DNA of 64,000 nucleotides from Rhodanobacteraceae bacterium (GCA_016708465.1 JADJFT010000008.1:196590-260589); one strand, 5' to 3'. Numbered from the stretch's first letter, positions 48,747-58,362 are shown. Numbers and translations: made by a program. The notes: generated from the letters alone by a model not told the origin.

Positions 48747-51700
48747 ATGCTGAATCGTCTGGTTGAACTCTCGCTGCGCTACAAGTTTCTGGTCCTGATC
48801 GTATTCGGAGTCATCGCGTTTCTCGGCGCGCAAGCCGTGCGCAACGTTCCGATTGATGCGTTCCCCGACGTCACGCCGGCCCAGGTCAACATCTACACCG
48901 AGTCACCCGGGCTCGCGGCCGAAGACGTCGAGCAACTCCTGACATTCCCGGTCGAGTCGGCGATGGCCGGCCTGCCGAAGGTGCAGGAGATCCGTTCGGT
49001 CAGCCTGTTCGGGTTGTCCTACGTCTCGGTGTATTTCGAAGACGACATGGACACCTACTTCGCGCGCCAGCTCGTCAACGAGCGGTTGCAGGAAGTGGGT
49101 GATCGATTGCCGGAAGGTTATGGCAAGCCGAGCATGGGTCCGAACAGCTCGGGTCTTGGTCAGGTGTTCTGGTACACGGTCGAGCGTGCACCCGGTGTTT
49201 CGAAAGACGAAATCACCGACATGGATCTGCGCACCTGGCAGGACTGGACGTTGCGGCTGATCCTGCGTACCGCACCCGGTGTCGACGACGTGACCTCCTG
49301 GGGCGGTGGTGAGCGCGAGTATCAGGTGCGCATCGATCCACAACGGTTGTATGCGCGCGGCCTCAGCTTCGCCGACGTGATCAACGCGTTGCCAGCGAAC
49401 AACGGCCAGGTCGGTGGCAATGTGATGGACGTCGGCCGCGAGCAGTATCTGGTGCGCGGCCTCGGCTTGCTGACCTCGGCCGAAGACATCGGTGGCATCG
49501 TGCTCAAGGCCGAGGACGGCGTGCCCGTCTACATCCGCGACATCGGTCGGGTGATCGAGTCGCCGGCGCCGCGCTTTGGCGCGGTGACACGTGATGGCGA
49601 GGAAGTCGTGCTCGGCATGGCGTTGTCACGCATCGGCGAGAACGCCAAGGACGTCGTCGAGGCAGTGAAGACGAAGTTGGCGGCGGTCAGCGGTGCGTTG
49701 CCTGAAGGCATGATCGTCAAGCCAGTCTATGAGCGCACCGACCTCGTCAACAAGGCGGTCGGTACCGCCACCAAAGCCCTGATCGAAGGTTCGATCCTGG
49801 TCGCGGTGGTTCTGTTCCTGTTTCTGGGCGAACTGCGCTCGGCGCTGGTCGTGATCGTCACGCTGCCACTCGCGATGTTGATCGCGTTCATCGGCATGGG
49901 GCAGTTCGGACTGTCGGCCAACCTGATGTCGCTAGCCGGCCTTGCGATCGGCATCGGCATGATGGTCGATGGTTCAGTCGTGATGGTCGAGAACGCATTT
50001 CGCATCATGGCCGAGCGCAAGGCGCATGGTGAGACCGTGGACCGCACGTCGGCCGTGCTTGCCGCGGCGAGGGAAGTCGCCAATCCGGTCTCATTCGCGA
50101 TCCTGATCATCATCGTCGTGTTCCTGCCGCTGTTCAGCCTCGAAGGCCTCGAGGGCAAGCTGTTCAAGCCGATGGCGTTCAACATCGCATTCGCGATGGG
50201 CGGTTCGCTGCTGCTCAGCCTGACGCTGATTCCGGTGCTGGCGTCGATGATCCTCAAGCCGAAGGAGGAGAAAGACACGTGGCTGGTCGCGCAGCTCAAA
50301 CGCGGCTACCAGCCGATGCTCGCCAAAGCACTCGCGCGCAAGGGCGTCGTTGTGGTCACTGCCGTCATCGCCTTGATCGGCAGCCTCGCGCTGTTCCCGT
50401 TCCTGGGTAAGGAGTTCATGCCGCAGTTGCAGGAAGGCTCGATCATGTGGCGCGTCACTGGCATTCCGTCGACGTCGCTCGACGAATCGATCCAGACCAG
50501 CAAGACCATTGCCGATGCCTTCAAAAAGTTTCCCGAGGTCGAGACCACGCTCGCGATGATCGGCCGCGCCGAGAAAGGCGAGACCGCCGACGTGAACTAC
50601 ATGGAGATCTACACCGCGCTGACACCCGAGAAGCAATGGAAGTCTGGGCGCACGATCAAGCAACTCGAAGTCGACATGCAGGAGACGCTGGAGAAAGTGG
50701 TGCCGAACGTGGTGCCTGGCTACACCCAGCCAATCCAGATGCGCGTCGAGGAGTTGATCTCTGGCGTTCGCGCAACGCTGGCGTTGAAACTCTACGGCGA
50801 GGATCTGAACGAGCTCGACCGGATCAGCGCGGAGATCAAGCCGATCCTGGCAGGCATCGCCGGCGTGGCGGACCTGTCACTCGAAGCCAATGTCGGCAAG
50901 CCGCAGATCCGCATCGAGGTCGATCGTGAGGAACTGGCGCGCCACGGCATGAACGCGGAAGACGTACTGACGATCGTGCGCAACGGACTCGGTGGGGAAC
51001 CGGTCAGTGTGTTGCTCGATGGCGTCAAACGCTTCGACATCGCCGTGCGGCTCGATGACGACGTGCGCACCTCGGTGGAATCGCTGCGCCGCATCCCGCT
51101 GAAGGCGGCGTCCGGTGCACTGGTGCCGTTGTCGGAAGTGGCCAACGTGACCGTGGCGGAGGGCTATTCGTTCGTACGCCGCGAACAGCTGCAACGCTAT
51201 GCCGTGATCCAGATGGACGTTCGTGGCCGCGATGTCGACGGCTTCGTCAAGGAAGCCGGTGCCGCGATCGCGGCTCAGGTGAAGTTGCCGCCCGGATACT
51301 GGGTCGAATGGGGTGGCGCATTTGCCAACCAGCAACGTGCGTTGGCCAAGTTGAGCCTGATCGTGCCGATCACGATCTTCTTCATCTTCGTGCTGCTGTA
51401 CACCGCGTTCAACTCGATCAAGTTCGCCGCACTGATCCTGGCCAATGTGCCATTCGCGACGATCGGCGGGCTGCTCGCGCTGTTTCTGACTGGGCAGTAT
51501 TTGTCGGTGCCCTCAGCGATCGGCTTCATCGCCGTGTTCGGTGTGGCGATGTTGAACGGCATCGTGCTGGTGACATTCCTCAACGAGCAGCGCGAACGCG
51601 GTCTGTCGGTGCGTGAAGCGGTCGTGCAAGGCACCGCGCTGCGCCTGCGACCGGTGCTGATGACCGCAAGCGTCGCGATCCTCGGTCTGGTGCCGATGCT

Positions 51701-51860
51701 GGTCTCAAGCGGGGTTGGCGCCGAGACACAGCGCCCTCTTGCGACGGTCGTCGTCGGTGGCCTGATCAGTTCGACTTTCCTGACGCTGATCCTGTTGCCT
51801 GTGCTCTATGAGTGGCTGGAAACCCGCGCTGAACGACGTACCCAGGAGAAATCGCCATGA
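48747..51860 (+). CDS. czcA: Heavy-metal efflux RND transporter CzcA/CusA family
   Basis: Proton-driven inner-membrane pump exporting divalent (possibly monovalent) metal cations. The 1037-residue protein starts LNRLVELSLRYKFLVLIVFG and has the two periplasmic loops and 12 helices of the HME-RND group. Helix 4 reads IGIGMMVDGSVVMVEN with Asp408 and Glu415, matching essential CzcA residues by number; the position of CzcA Asp402 is Gly here. This suggests Zn/Co/Cd-type rather than Cu/Ag-type transport, though the subgroup is not certain. Other signatures are PIDAFPDVTPAQVNIYTESP and GVGAETQRPLATVVVGG. Overlaps the PII-like gene by 4 bases. Confidence 0.92.
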   Translation: MLNRLVELSLRYKFLVLIVFGVIAFLGAQAVRNVPIDAFPDVTPAQVNIYTESPGLAAEDVEQLLTFPVESAMAGLPKVQEIRSVSLFGLSYVSVYFEDDMDTYFARQLVNERLQEVGDRLPEGYGKPSMGPNSSGLGQVFWYTVERAPGVSKDEITDMDLRTWQDWTLRLILRTAPGVDDVTSWGGGEREYQVRIDPQRLYARGLSFADVINALPANNGQVGGNVMDVGREQYLVRGLGLLTSAEDIGGIVLKAEDGVPVYIRDIGRVIESPAPRFGAVTRDGEEVVLGMALSRIGENAKDVVEAVKTKLAAVSGALPEGMIVKPVYERTDLVNKAVGTATKALIEGSILVAVVLFLFLGELRSALVVIVTLPLAMLIAFIGMGQFGLSANLMSLAGLAIGIGMMVDGSVVMVENAFRIMAERKAHGETVDRTSAVLAAAREVANPVSFAILIIIVVFLPLFSLEGLEGKLFKPMAFNIAFAMGGSLLLSLTLIPVLASMILKPKEEKDTWLVAQLKRGYQPMLAKALARKGVVVVTAVIALIGSLALFPFLGKEFMPQLQEGSIMWRVTGIPSTSLDESIQTSKTIADAFKKFPEVETTLAMIGRAEKGETADVNYMEIYTALTPEKQWKSGRTIKQLEVDMQETLEKVVPNVVPGYTQPIQMRVEELISGVRATLALKLYGEDLNELDRISAEIKPILAGIAGVADLSLEANVGKPQIRIEVDREELARHGMNAEDVLTIVRNGLGGEPVSVLLDGVKRFDIAVRLDDDVRTSVESLRRIPLKAASGALVPLSEVANVTVAEGYSFVRREQLQRYAVIQMDVRGRDVDGFVKEAGAAIAAQVKLPPGYWVEWGGAFANQQRALAKLSLIVPITIFFIFVLLYTAFNSIKFAALILANVPFATIGGLLALFLTGQYLSVPSAIGFIAVFGVAMLNGIVLVTFLNEQRERGLSVREAVVQGTALRLRPVLMTASVAILGLVPMLVSSGVGAETQRPLATVVVGGLISSTFLTLILLPVLYEWLETRAERRTQEKSP

Positions 51861-52186
51861 AACGCATCACTGCGCTACTGCATGCCCATCGCATGAGCGA
51901 CATCGTCCACGCCCTCGAAGCCGCCGGCGAACGTCGGATCAGCGTCGTCCATGCCGCCGGTTTGTTGCGCGCGTCAAGCGCGCGCGAGCAGCAGTACTCG
52001 GTCGAACTGGGCGAACGGGTCACGCAAGAGATCCAGCTCGATGTGTTTTGCGAAGACGACCAACTCGACGCCGTGGTGACGCTGATCCGGCGCCATGGTC
52101 GGACGGGTCGCGAGAATTCGGGTTGGATCTTCGTCGCCGCGGTCGAACAGGGAATTGCCATCGAGGATGCTGCCGTTTCGAGTTGA
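51857..52186 (+). CDS. PII-like signalling protein of the metal-efflux-linked group
   Basis: Small trimeric signal protein related to GlnB/GlnK. The 109 residues show the PII layout: MKRITALLHAHRMSDIVHAL, a T-loop region with Tyr47, EIQLDVFCEDDQLDAVVTLI, and the ATP-binding RRHGRTGRENSGWIFV (GRTGR 81-85), then VEQGIAIED. Its position right after czcA matches a PII branch described from heavy-metal RND operons. It probably binds a nucleotide or metal and tunes the pump, rather than controlling nitrogen use; that is inference. The ATG overlaps the czcA stop. Confidence 0.85.
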   Translation: MKRITALLHAHRMSDIVHALEAAGERRISVVHAAGLLRASSAREQQYSVELGERVTQEIQLDVFCEDDQLDAVVTLIRRHGRTGRENSGWIFVAAVEQGIAIEDAAVSS

Positions 52187-52319
52187 GGACGACGGGGCGG
52201 CGGCTCTGCTGGGGTGCGCCGCTTCCGTGCTTTTCCGAACCGACCGTCGGCACGGTCGCTCGCGCGATGGCTCTCAGGAAATTCGATGCTCAGAATCCGC
52301 AAGATCGATCCACGTCGTC

Positions 52320-53126
52320 ATGGCTAAACGCAAGCGCGCACGCGATCCGCGGATCTCGCTCTTGCGCGATGCGCGCAAGAGCGGTCCGCCGCTTTCCCGG
52401 CGGCAGCGACTCGTTGGGCTGCTGAGGGCACGGCCGATCGTCAGCGTCGAACTGCTCGCGCTCCTGGCGAGCCTCTTCTTTGCCCTCGTGAGCAACCGCG
52501 CGTTCTGGCATGCGGCGCGGGACGCCGGTGCGTTCGAGGGATTCAACGGAGCAGCCGTTGCCGTCGCCGTGTTCATCCTGCTGGTGTGCGTGCATGTCGT
52601 CTTGCTCTACGTGGTGCTGCTTCGGGTGACCGCGAAGGTCGTGTTGACGTTGTTGCTGGTGGCCGGGGCGGTGATCAGTCACGCCGCTTCGGCGAACGGG
52701 ACGTACCTTGATCCGGAGAGCATGCGCATCGCGTTGCAATCCAATCTGGTGACACCGTCTGCGCTCAGCTCATGGTCATTCGCTTGGACGTTGTCGACGC
52801 AGGCCGGCTTGCCGGCGTTGCTGCTCTGGCGAGTACAGGTCGAACGCTTTTCGTTCCCCATAGCTTTCGCACGACGCGTCATGGCGGTGGTCATGGCTTG
52901 CGCCTTCGCGACCTTGGCGATGGCCCTCCTGCAACACGAGATGCGGCGCCTGATGCGAGACCACAGGGCGCTGCACTACTTGGTCACGCCCGCCAACCTG
53001 ATCACGGTCGCCTCTCTGCGTGTGGATCGAAGCGGCCACACGGCTACGCCCACCGATCGGACGGTCGTCCCGAAACCGCCGTCTCGAGTTCTGCCTCCGC
53101 AGGACGCGCCTCCTCAACCTGACTGA
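52320..53126 (+). CDS. Stand-alone N-terminal membrane domain of a phosphoethanolamine transferase (EptA-like)
   Basis: The 268-residue protein from ATG 52320 matches only the membrane part of EptA-type lipid A phosphoethanolamine transferases: ELLALLASLFFALVSNRAFW, NGTYLDPESMRIALQSNLVT, WSFAWTLSTQAGLPALLLWR and MRDHRALHYLVTPANLI. After this point EptA should continue into the periplasmic sulfatase-like catalytic domain; here it ends after a proline-rich tail and a clean stop, and the P-type ATPase gene begins 8 bases later. No catalytic domain is found in another frame. Either a truncated gene or a small membrane protein with a new role in the metal operon. Confidence 0.75.
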   Translation: MAKRKRARDPRISLLRDARKSGPPLSRRQRLVGLLRARPIVSVELLALLASLFFALVSNRAFWHAARDAGAFEGFNGAAVAVAVFILLVCVHVVLLYVVLLRVTAKVVLTLLLVAGAVISHAASANGTYLDPESMRIALQSNLVTPSALSSWSFAWTLSTQAGLPALLLWRVQVERFSFPIAFARRVMAVVMACAFATLAMALLQHEMRRLMRDHRALHYLVTPANLITVASLRVDRSGHTATPTDRTVVPKPPSRVLPPQDAPPQPD

Positions 53127-53134
53127 GAACGGAC

Positions 53135-55143
53135 ATGACCCAGAAGAAACAAGACCCGCACGCCGCCACAGAGGATCACGCCCACGGCCATGACCACGGG
53201 GCCGTGGGCGCGCTCGGAGGCGCGCCGAACTGATTTTCTCGCTGCTCTGTGGCGGGTTGCTATTTGCCGGCTGGTTGCTCGAACGATCCCTCGCAGACGC
53301 GGGGCGCTGGCCCTCGTTGTTGTACGTCGGGGCGTATCTTGCGGGCGGCTATTACACCGCGCGCGAAGCGATCGAGAACTTGCGCGCCCGTCAGCTGAAG
53401 ATCGACAGCCTGATGATCGTCGCCGCGATTGGTGCTGCGGCGTTGGGCGAGTGGGCCGAAGGCGCGCTCCTGCTGTTCCTCTTCAGCCTCGGCCATGCGC
53501 TGGAGAACTATGCGATGGGGCGCGCAAGGCGAGCAATCGAAGCCTTGGCGGCGCTGCGTCCCGAAACAGCACTGGTGCGTCGCGGCGCCGAGGTGGTGGA
53601 GGTGGCCGTCGACACGTTGCAGATCGGCGATGTCGTCGTGGTCAAACCGGACGAACGCGTCGCCGCCGACGGATTCGTCGTGCTCGGCGAGAGCAGCATC
53701 GATCAGGCCGCCATCACTGGCGAGAGCGTGCCCGTCGACAAACGACCAGTCCCTGATCCCATCGCGGCACGCACCCGACCGGAATCAGTCGGCGCAGAGC
53801 ATCGCGTCTTTGCCGGCACCATCAATCAGGCACGCGTGCTCGAGATCGAAGTCACGCGACGGGCCGACCAGAGCACGCTGTCGCGTGTCGTGGAATTGGT
53901 GCGCTCCGCCGAAGCGCAGAAATCGCCGACTCAGCTGTTCACGGATCGGTTCCAGAAAATCTTCGTGCCATCGGTCCTGGTGCTGGTCGGACTGCTGCTG
54001 TTCGCGGGTGTGGTGATCGACGAGCCGTTCAGCGCGTCGTTCTATCGCGCGATGGCCGTGCTCGTCGCTGCGAGTCCGTGCGCGTTGGCGATCTCGACAC
54101 CGAGTGCCGTGCTGAGCGGGGTTGCGCGCGCGGCGCGTGGCGGCGTGCTGATCAAGGGCGGCGCGGCACTGGAGACGCTGGGCGTGTTGCATGCGTTGGC
54201 GTTCGACAAGACCGGGACGCTGACCGAAGGCAAGCCACGCGTGACGGACTGGGTATCGGCCGAAGGAATCGCTGAGACGGAATTAATGCAGGTGTCGGTT
54301 GCGGTAGAACGACTCAGCGATCACCCGCTAGCGGCCGCTGTGGTGCGCGACGGCAGCGAGCGACTCGGTGCAACGCCGGCAACCGAGGCCACCGACCTCG
54401 AAAGCCTCACCGGCAAAGGCTTGCGGGCACGCGTCAACGGCGAAGACGTGTATCTCGGCAAACAGAGTCTGTTCACGGAAATCTCGGGACCGGCCGTGCC
54501 CCCGCACTGGCCGCGGACGTGAACCGACTCGAGACATTGGGCCGCACGGTGTTCGTTGTTCGCCACGGCACTCGCTACCTCGGCGCCGTCGGATTGATGG
54601 ACACGCCGCGTGCGGCGGCCAAGGCCGCGGTCACGCAGTTGCGCGCTCTGGGCATGCAGCAGATGGTCATGTTGTCCGGGGACAACCAACGTGTTGCCGA
54701 TGCGATTGCGCAAGCCGTCGGCATCGACCGCGCACTCGGCGCGCTGATGCCGGAAGACAAGGTCAGAGCCATTCGGGACCTGCGCGCCACCGGCGACGTG
54801 GCCATGATCGGCGACGGCGTGAACGACGCCCCGGCTCTCGCCGCCGCGTCGGTCGGCATCGCGATGGGCGCGGCCGGCTCCGATGTCGCGCTCGAAACCG
54901 CCGATGTTGCGCTCATGGGCGATCGTCTCGACCGCTTGCCGTTCGTGATTGCGTTGAGCCGGCAATCGCGCCGCATCATCCGCCAGAACCTGTGGGCGAG
55001 CCTCGGGATGGTCGCGCTGCTGATTCCCGCCACGATGTTCGGAATGAAGATGGGGAATCGCAGTGCTCTTCCACGAAGGTTCTACGCTTCTGGTCGTTGC
55101 CAATGCGCTTCGACTTCTCGCCTATCGGGATCAAACAGAGTGA
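53135..55143 (+). pseudogene. czcP: Frameshifted P1B-4-type heavy-metal ATPase (CzcP/CoaT-like)
   Basis: ATP-driven efflux pump for Co/Zn/Cd-type cations. It starts MTQKKQDPHAATEDHAHGHD (His-rich, no HMA domain) and needs three corrections: one missing base in GGGG 53198-53201, one missing in CCCCC 54499-54503, one extra in GGGG 55052-55055. The restored protein is about 669 residues and contains TGESVPVDK, AASPCALAISTP, DKTGTLTEG (Asp about 358), SDHPLAAAV and GDGVNDAPALAA. The final helix, VLFHEGSTLLVVANALRLL, is recovered only by the third correction. SPC instead of CPC, HEGST and the lack of an N-terminal metal domain are marks of the P1B-4 group. Confidence 0.87.
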
Positions 55144-55535
55144 CCGAACGAATATTCGACCCAAGATCAGCACCTAACGCGTTTGATGCATTGATCTGAA
55201 TCGTTGGCGCGGTGTTCGCACGGAGACGATCATCTGCACGCTGCAATCGATCTGATGTGCATCTTGTCCGGCACGGTGAACGGAATGGAATTCCGCGATG
55301 TTCGTGATCAGCGGATCGTGTGATCACGGTGTCGGAAAGAGCGTTCATGATCACCGGGATACGCAGGCAGTCAGGTCGACCGGAATACGCAATGAAAGGA
55401 AACAGCCGCGTCTACCACAAGATTGAAAGCAATTGGTGCGGATGATCCCCACGAAACCGCGATCATCCGCGACATTCTTCCGATTGCGCGGATTACTGTG
55501 GATCTGCCAATCGCGGCGGTGATGAATACAGAACA
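55144..55535. other. Intergenic region after the metal-resistance operon
   Basis: 392 bases with no supported gene. It is less GC-rich than the metal operon and rich in short palindromic words such as GATCA and GGAATTCC (near 55280-55335). It may contain the promoter for the excisionase-like gene and remnants of a former insertion, but no inverted-repeat ends or target duplications were found. Confidence 0.4.
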
Positions 55536-55781
55536 ATGGCTATTTCAATTGAAGAAAAGCTGTACACGATCGAAGAGGTTGCCGAGAAGTTGCGGGTCAC
55601 CCCCGCTGCTGTGCGGGCGCGTCTCATTTTGCGGCCGCGCGAAATTCCTCCGTCGATTTTGATCGGGCGGCGGCGGCTTTTCCCCGAATCGCGGTATCGC
55701 GAGTGGCTGGCCACTCTGGTCGATTCGCCTGCGGGTATCGCGGTGGAGAAGGAGCGTGTTGGTCGTCCGCGAGCTCGCTGA
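55536..55781 (+). CDS. Small helix-turn-helix DNA-binding protein, excisionase-like
   Basis: 81-residue protein starting MAISIEEKLYTIEEVAEKLR with the winged-helix pattern of the HTH_17/excisionase group (EEVAEKLRVTPAAVRARLI, then IGRRRLFPESRYREWL). Such proteins bend DNA at attachment sites to direct excision or act as small repressors. It is 11 bases upstream of the replication-type HTH gene on the same strand, a common pairing in integrated elements. Confidence 0.75.
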   Translation: MAISIEEKLYTIEEVAEKLRVTPAAVRARLILRPREIPPSILIGRRRLFPESRYREWLATLVDSPAGIAVEKERVGRPRAR

Positions 55782-55792
55782 GCCTTGTTGCG

Positions 55793-56559
55793 ATGAGTAT
55801 CCCTTTCTGGAACTGGGCATGGCGTCAGGAGCAGTTGACATCCATAGAGACGCTCTTGCTCCTGAGCCTGGCGGACATGGCAGACGACGCAGGGCATTCG
55901 TTCCCTGGCATCAAGATGCTCGCCAAGCGGTGTCGGACAAGCGAGCGAACGATTCAGCGTTGCATTGCAGCCCTGAAGGAAAGGGGGCTGTTGCAAGTGC
56001 GTCCCCGAATTGTCGAGGGACAGCAGTCAAGCAACTTTTACACGCTGGTCGCCGACCTGGGTGCGCCGAATGCGAAAAAGGGGCAGGGTGAAAGCTGTCA
56101 CCCGGTGTCGTCGACGTCATCCCCGCCGCGACATCTGATGCTGCGACGGGTGACAGCCATGTCACCCAAATCTTTAAGAGCACACATCACAATAACCACG
56201 ACAGTTGTGTTGAGTTGGAATTTCCGACTTGCATCGATCAGGTGCAGCAACACGCTTGCCTGGCAAAGCTGCGGGGCATGGCGACTGCGGACGCCCAGTT
56301 GGTGCTGGATGAACTGGCAGCCCGACGTGAGCTGTCCGTGATCAATGATCCGATTGCTTATTTATCCAAGCTGTTGCTGGCGTGGAAGCAGTCCGCATTC
56401 GATCCGCACCTAGCTCTCGCCTATCGCGCCAAGAAGAAGCTCGCAGCCGAGAGGCTGGTTGCATCTGAGAAGGAACGAACAGAACGGCGAATGCAGCGGT
56501 CGCGCGTTGATTTTGAGGGAAATGCCAAGCGGCTGAAGAAGATTCTTTCGGAGCTATAA
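55793..56559 (+). pseudogene. Frameshifted helix-turn-helix protein of replication-initiator type
   Basis: Begins MSIPFWNWAWRQEQLTSIET and has an HTH_36-like region, SLADMADDAGHSFPGIKMLA with CRTSERTIQRCIAALKERGL, as in plasmid or ICE replication and DnaT-like proteins. The first frame loses sense after ESCHP; the correct continuation (GVVDVIPAATSDAATGDSHV, FKSTHHNNHDSCVELEFP) runs to KRLKKILSEL at 56559. The break is at CCC, 56101-56103, where one missing base restores about 255 residues. The second half is helical and basic at the end. Convergent with the serine recombinase gene, 1 base between the stops. Confidence 0.7.
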
Positions 56560-56560
56560 G

Positions 56561-57142
56561 TCAGACTGCAGGTTGCGCGGCCGTTGCGTCTGCCCATCGG
56601 TGCAAGGCTGCATTCAGGGTCACCCTGCTGACTGCGAAATGCGCTGCAACTTCAGTCTTGGTCACCAACGGATCGCGCAGCATCGCCGCTGCCTTGCGGA
56701 TGTCGGACCGCGACAATTTTTCTCGCCGGCCACCGCGTCGACCACGCGCACGCGCCGCTGCCAGTCCGGCGATCGTGCGTTCGCGGATCAAATTGCGCTC
56801 GAACTCTGCAAGCGCGCCGAAGATATGGAAGACGAGCCTGCCGCCCGCGTTGGTCGTGTCCAAACTCTCTGTGAGAGACTGAAATCCGACGCCACGGTCT
56901 TGCAGCGCTTGGACGATCTCGACCAAGTCCTTGAGGGACCTTCCCAGGCGATCGAGTCGCCATACGACAAGCGTGTCGCCGGTGCGAAGGGTCTGAAGAC
57001 ATCTCTCTAACTCGGGTCGATCCCTGGACTTTCCCGATGCCTTCTCCTGATGGATCTGCTCGCAGCCTGAAGCGCGAAGCGCATCGGTCTGAAGTTCCGC
57101 GTTCTGATCTTGCGTCGAGACTCTGGCATAGCCGATTCGCAT
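56561..57142 (-). CDS. Serine recombinase (resolvase/invertase family)
   Basis: Site-specific recombinase cutting DNA through a serine-phosphate bond. The 193-residue protein has the catalytic N-domain MRIGYARVSTQDQ (Ser9), ALRASGCEQIHQEKASGKSR, TLVVWRLDRLGRSLKDLVE, the long E helix (FGALAEFERNLIRERT) and a C-terminal helix-turn-helix (RDPLVTKTEVAAHFAVSRVT). This is the standard Tn3-resolvase/DNA-invertase layout. The gene is intact. An imperfect inverted repeat 214-341 bases upstream may be its site. Confidence 0.92.
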   Translation of the reverse strand: MRIGYARVSTQDQNAELQTDALRASGCEQIHQEKASGKSRDRPELERCLQTLRTGDTLVVWRLDRLGRSLKDLVEIVQALQDRGVGFQSLTESLDTTNAGGRLVFHIFGALAEFERNLIRERTIAGLAAARARGRRGGRREKLSRSDIRKAAAMLRDPLVTKTEVAAHFAVSRVTLNAALHRWADATAAQPAV

Positions 57143-57630
57143 GGCAAACGTACCTCTGCTGGACGTTGAATTCTTTACGGGTTGTTTGTCGCCTTTCGCT
57201 GCCGATGTTGCCGGATTCGTAGGCGCGGCAAAGTCGGCAAGAAAACGACCGTATTCTTTCGGGCCTTCAGTGCCAAGTCACGATGTCGACGTGTCACTCA
57301 TCGAAGGCGGGACCGGCAGATTTCGGCGTCGTGTATGTACCGCTTTGCGCGGAATGAATTCAGCGACTTGCACGCTGGTTGCATGAGGAAACACTGAGCA
57401 ACGCGGATGAAGACATCGCCTGGCCACGTGACTTTGCCTTTCTCGGTGTTTCCTCATGCAAGACACGCGCAAGTGATTGATTCGCCGTCGATGGCCGACG
57501 CGTGATGTCGGCGGCAGTTGAACGCACGAAGCCATGTCCTCCAAATTTCCAGCGAGGAACCGGAGCGACTTACGAAGCATCGACTGCGTTGTACTTTCCA
57601 AGGACATCGTACTCATGCGTCGGAATCAAG
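57143..57630. other. Upstream region of the serine recombinase gene
   Basis: 488 bases without a supported gene. The only clear structure is the long inverted repeat at 57356-57483 listed separately. The remainder presumably contains the recombinase promoter; no -10/-35 pair is convincing. Confidence 0.5.
57356..57483. repeat. Imperfect inverted repeat, two arms of about 43 bp
   Basis: Left arm 57356-57398 and right arm 57442-57483 face each other across a 43-base spacer. The inner 19 bases are nearly exact complements (TGCATGAGGAAACACTGAG against CTCGGTGTTTCCTCATGCA, one mismatch). The outer parts match more loosely, including CACTTGC-like words in both. Candidate recombination or operator site for the adjacent serine recombinase, a folded single-strand site, or the remnant of a small inverted-repeat element. 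Confidence 0.75.
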
Positions 57631-57927
57631 ATGAAAGGCTTCGCCGGAATTCTTCTCATCATGTTCTTCGCGATTCCGGTGTACCTGCGCCTGGGTCACA
57701 TGGCATTGGCTGCCATTCGACGCCGCCGCACACGCGCAATCGCGGATCAAGGCAGCGACGAAATCGCGTCGCATCTTGAAGACGGCGGCAGCAATTTGAT
57801 CAAGCTGGCGCCCATAGAAACCGAGATCTTCGGCGGGATCACCGATACATTGCATCGCGAAGATTCGGATTCTTGCTTACATGATTGGAACGGCATCAGT
57901 TCGTCATCGTTCGACAGACTGGACTGA
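57631..57927 (+). CDS. Hypothetical small membrane protein
   Basis: About 98 residues from ATG 57631, starting MKGFAGILLIMFFAIPVYLR, one membrane helix followed by a basic RRRRTR patch (cytoplasm-facing) and an acidic tail. No family recognised. A longer reading from 57502 adds residues with no features. It overlaps the end of an opposing hypothetical frame (57896-58351), so at most one of the two is right near 57.9 kb. Confidence 0.45.
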   Translation: MKGFAGILLIMFFAIPVYLRLGHMALAAIRRRRTRAIADQGSDEIASHLEDGGSNLIKLAPIETEIFGGITDTLHREDSDSCLHDWNGISSSSFDRLD

Positions 57928-58351
57928 TTGATCCACTGTTCATTTCGGTGCGTGCCGTTTCACTCGCTGATGCGGAATGCCAGAGATCTGAAATTTCGAG
58001 AGAGCTTCCGCCAGCATCGCCACCGGACACGGCGGGCGTAGCGCGCGCGATCATGGAGCTCACCGCCCTGACTGGCGTCCCCGCGGCGGTTAGCGGCTCC
58101 TCTGGCGCGGAAATGCGCGAGCCGGGGGACACCGACCCCGAAGTCCGCTTGGCGCGGAGCGGAGACCACGGGCGCTCGCACTCCGCTTTGGACACCACAG
58201 TGTCGATACTGTCGAGAAGCGTTATGGCCTTGAGAGCATCCGGGATTTGCTTTGCTGCGGCGTTAAGCATTTTGCCGCGCGTCCGGTTCGCAACCTGCAA
58301 ACAGAAGTGAATGTCATCGCGACCTACACGATCGTCGACCTTCAATCGCAT
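57896..58351 (-). CDS. Hypothetical protein (low support)
   Basis: Frame of 151 residues beginning MRLKVDDRVGRDDIHFCLQV, 11 bases after the stop of the next gene upstream and in the same direction. The first half (NAAAKQIPDALKAITLLDSI) looks protein-like; the second is Ser/Ala/Pro/Gly-rich and could be non-coding. An opposing frame (57885-58310) also exists and cannot be excluded. Confidence 0.35.
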   Translation of the reverse strand: MRLKVDDRVGRDDIHFCLQVANRTRGKMLNAAAKQIPDALKAITLLDSIDTVVSKAECERPWSPLRAKRTSGSVSPGSRISAPEEPLTAAGTPVRAVSSMIARATPAVSGGDAGGSSLEISDLWHSASASETARTEMNSGSISPVCRTMTN

Positions 58352-58362
58352 GCCGATCAAGG

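Noticed and set aside
57356..57483. Reading the inverted repeat as a CRISPR or an integron attC site
   Set aside because: Only two inverted arms and no direct repeats, so not CRISPR; no GTTRRRY core found, so not a standard attC.
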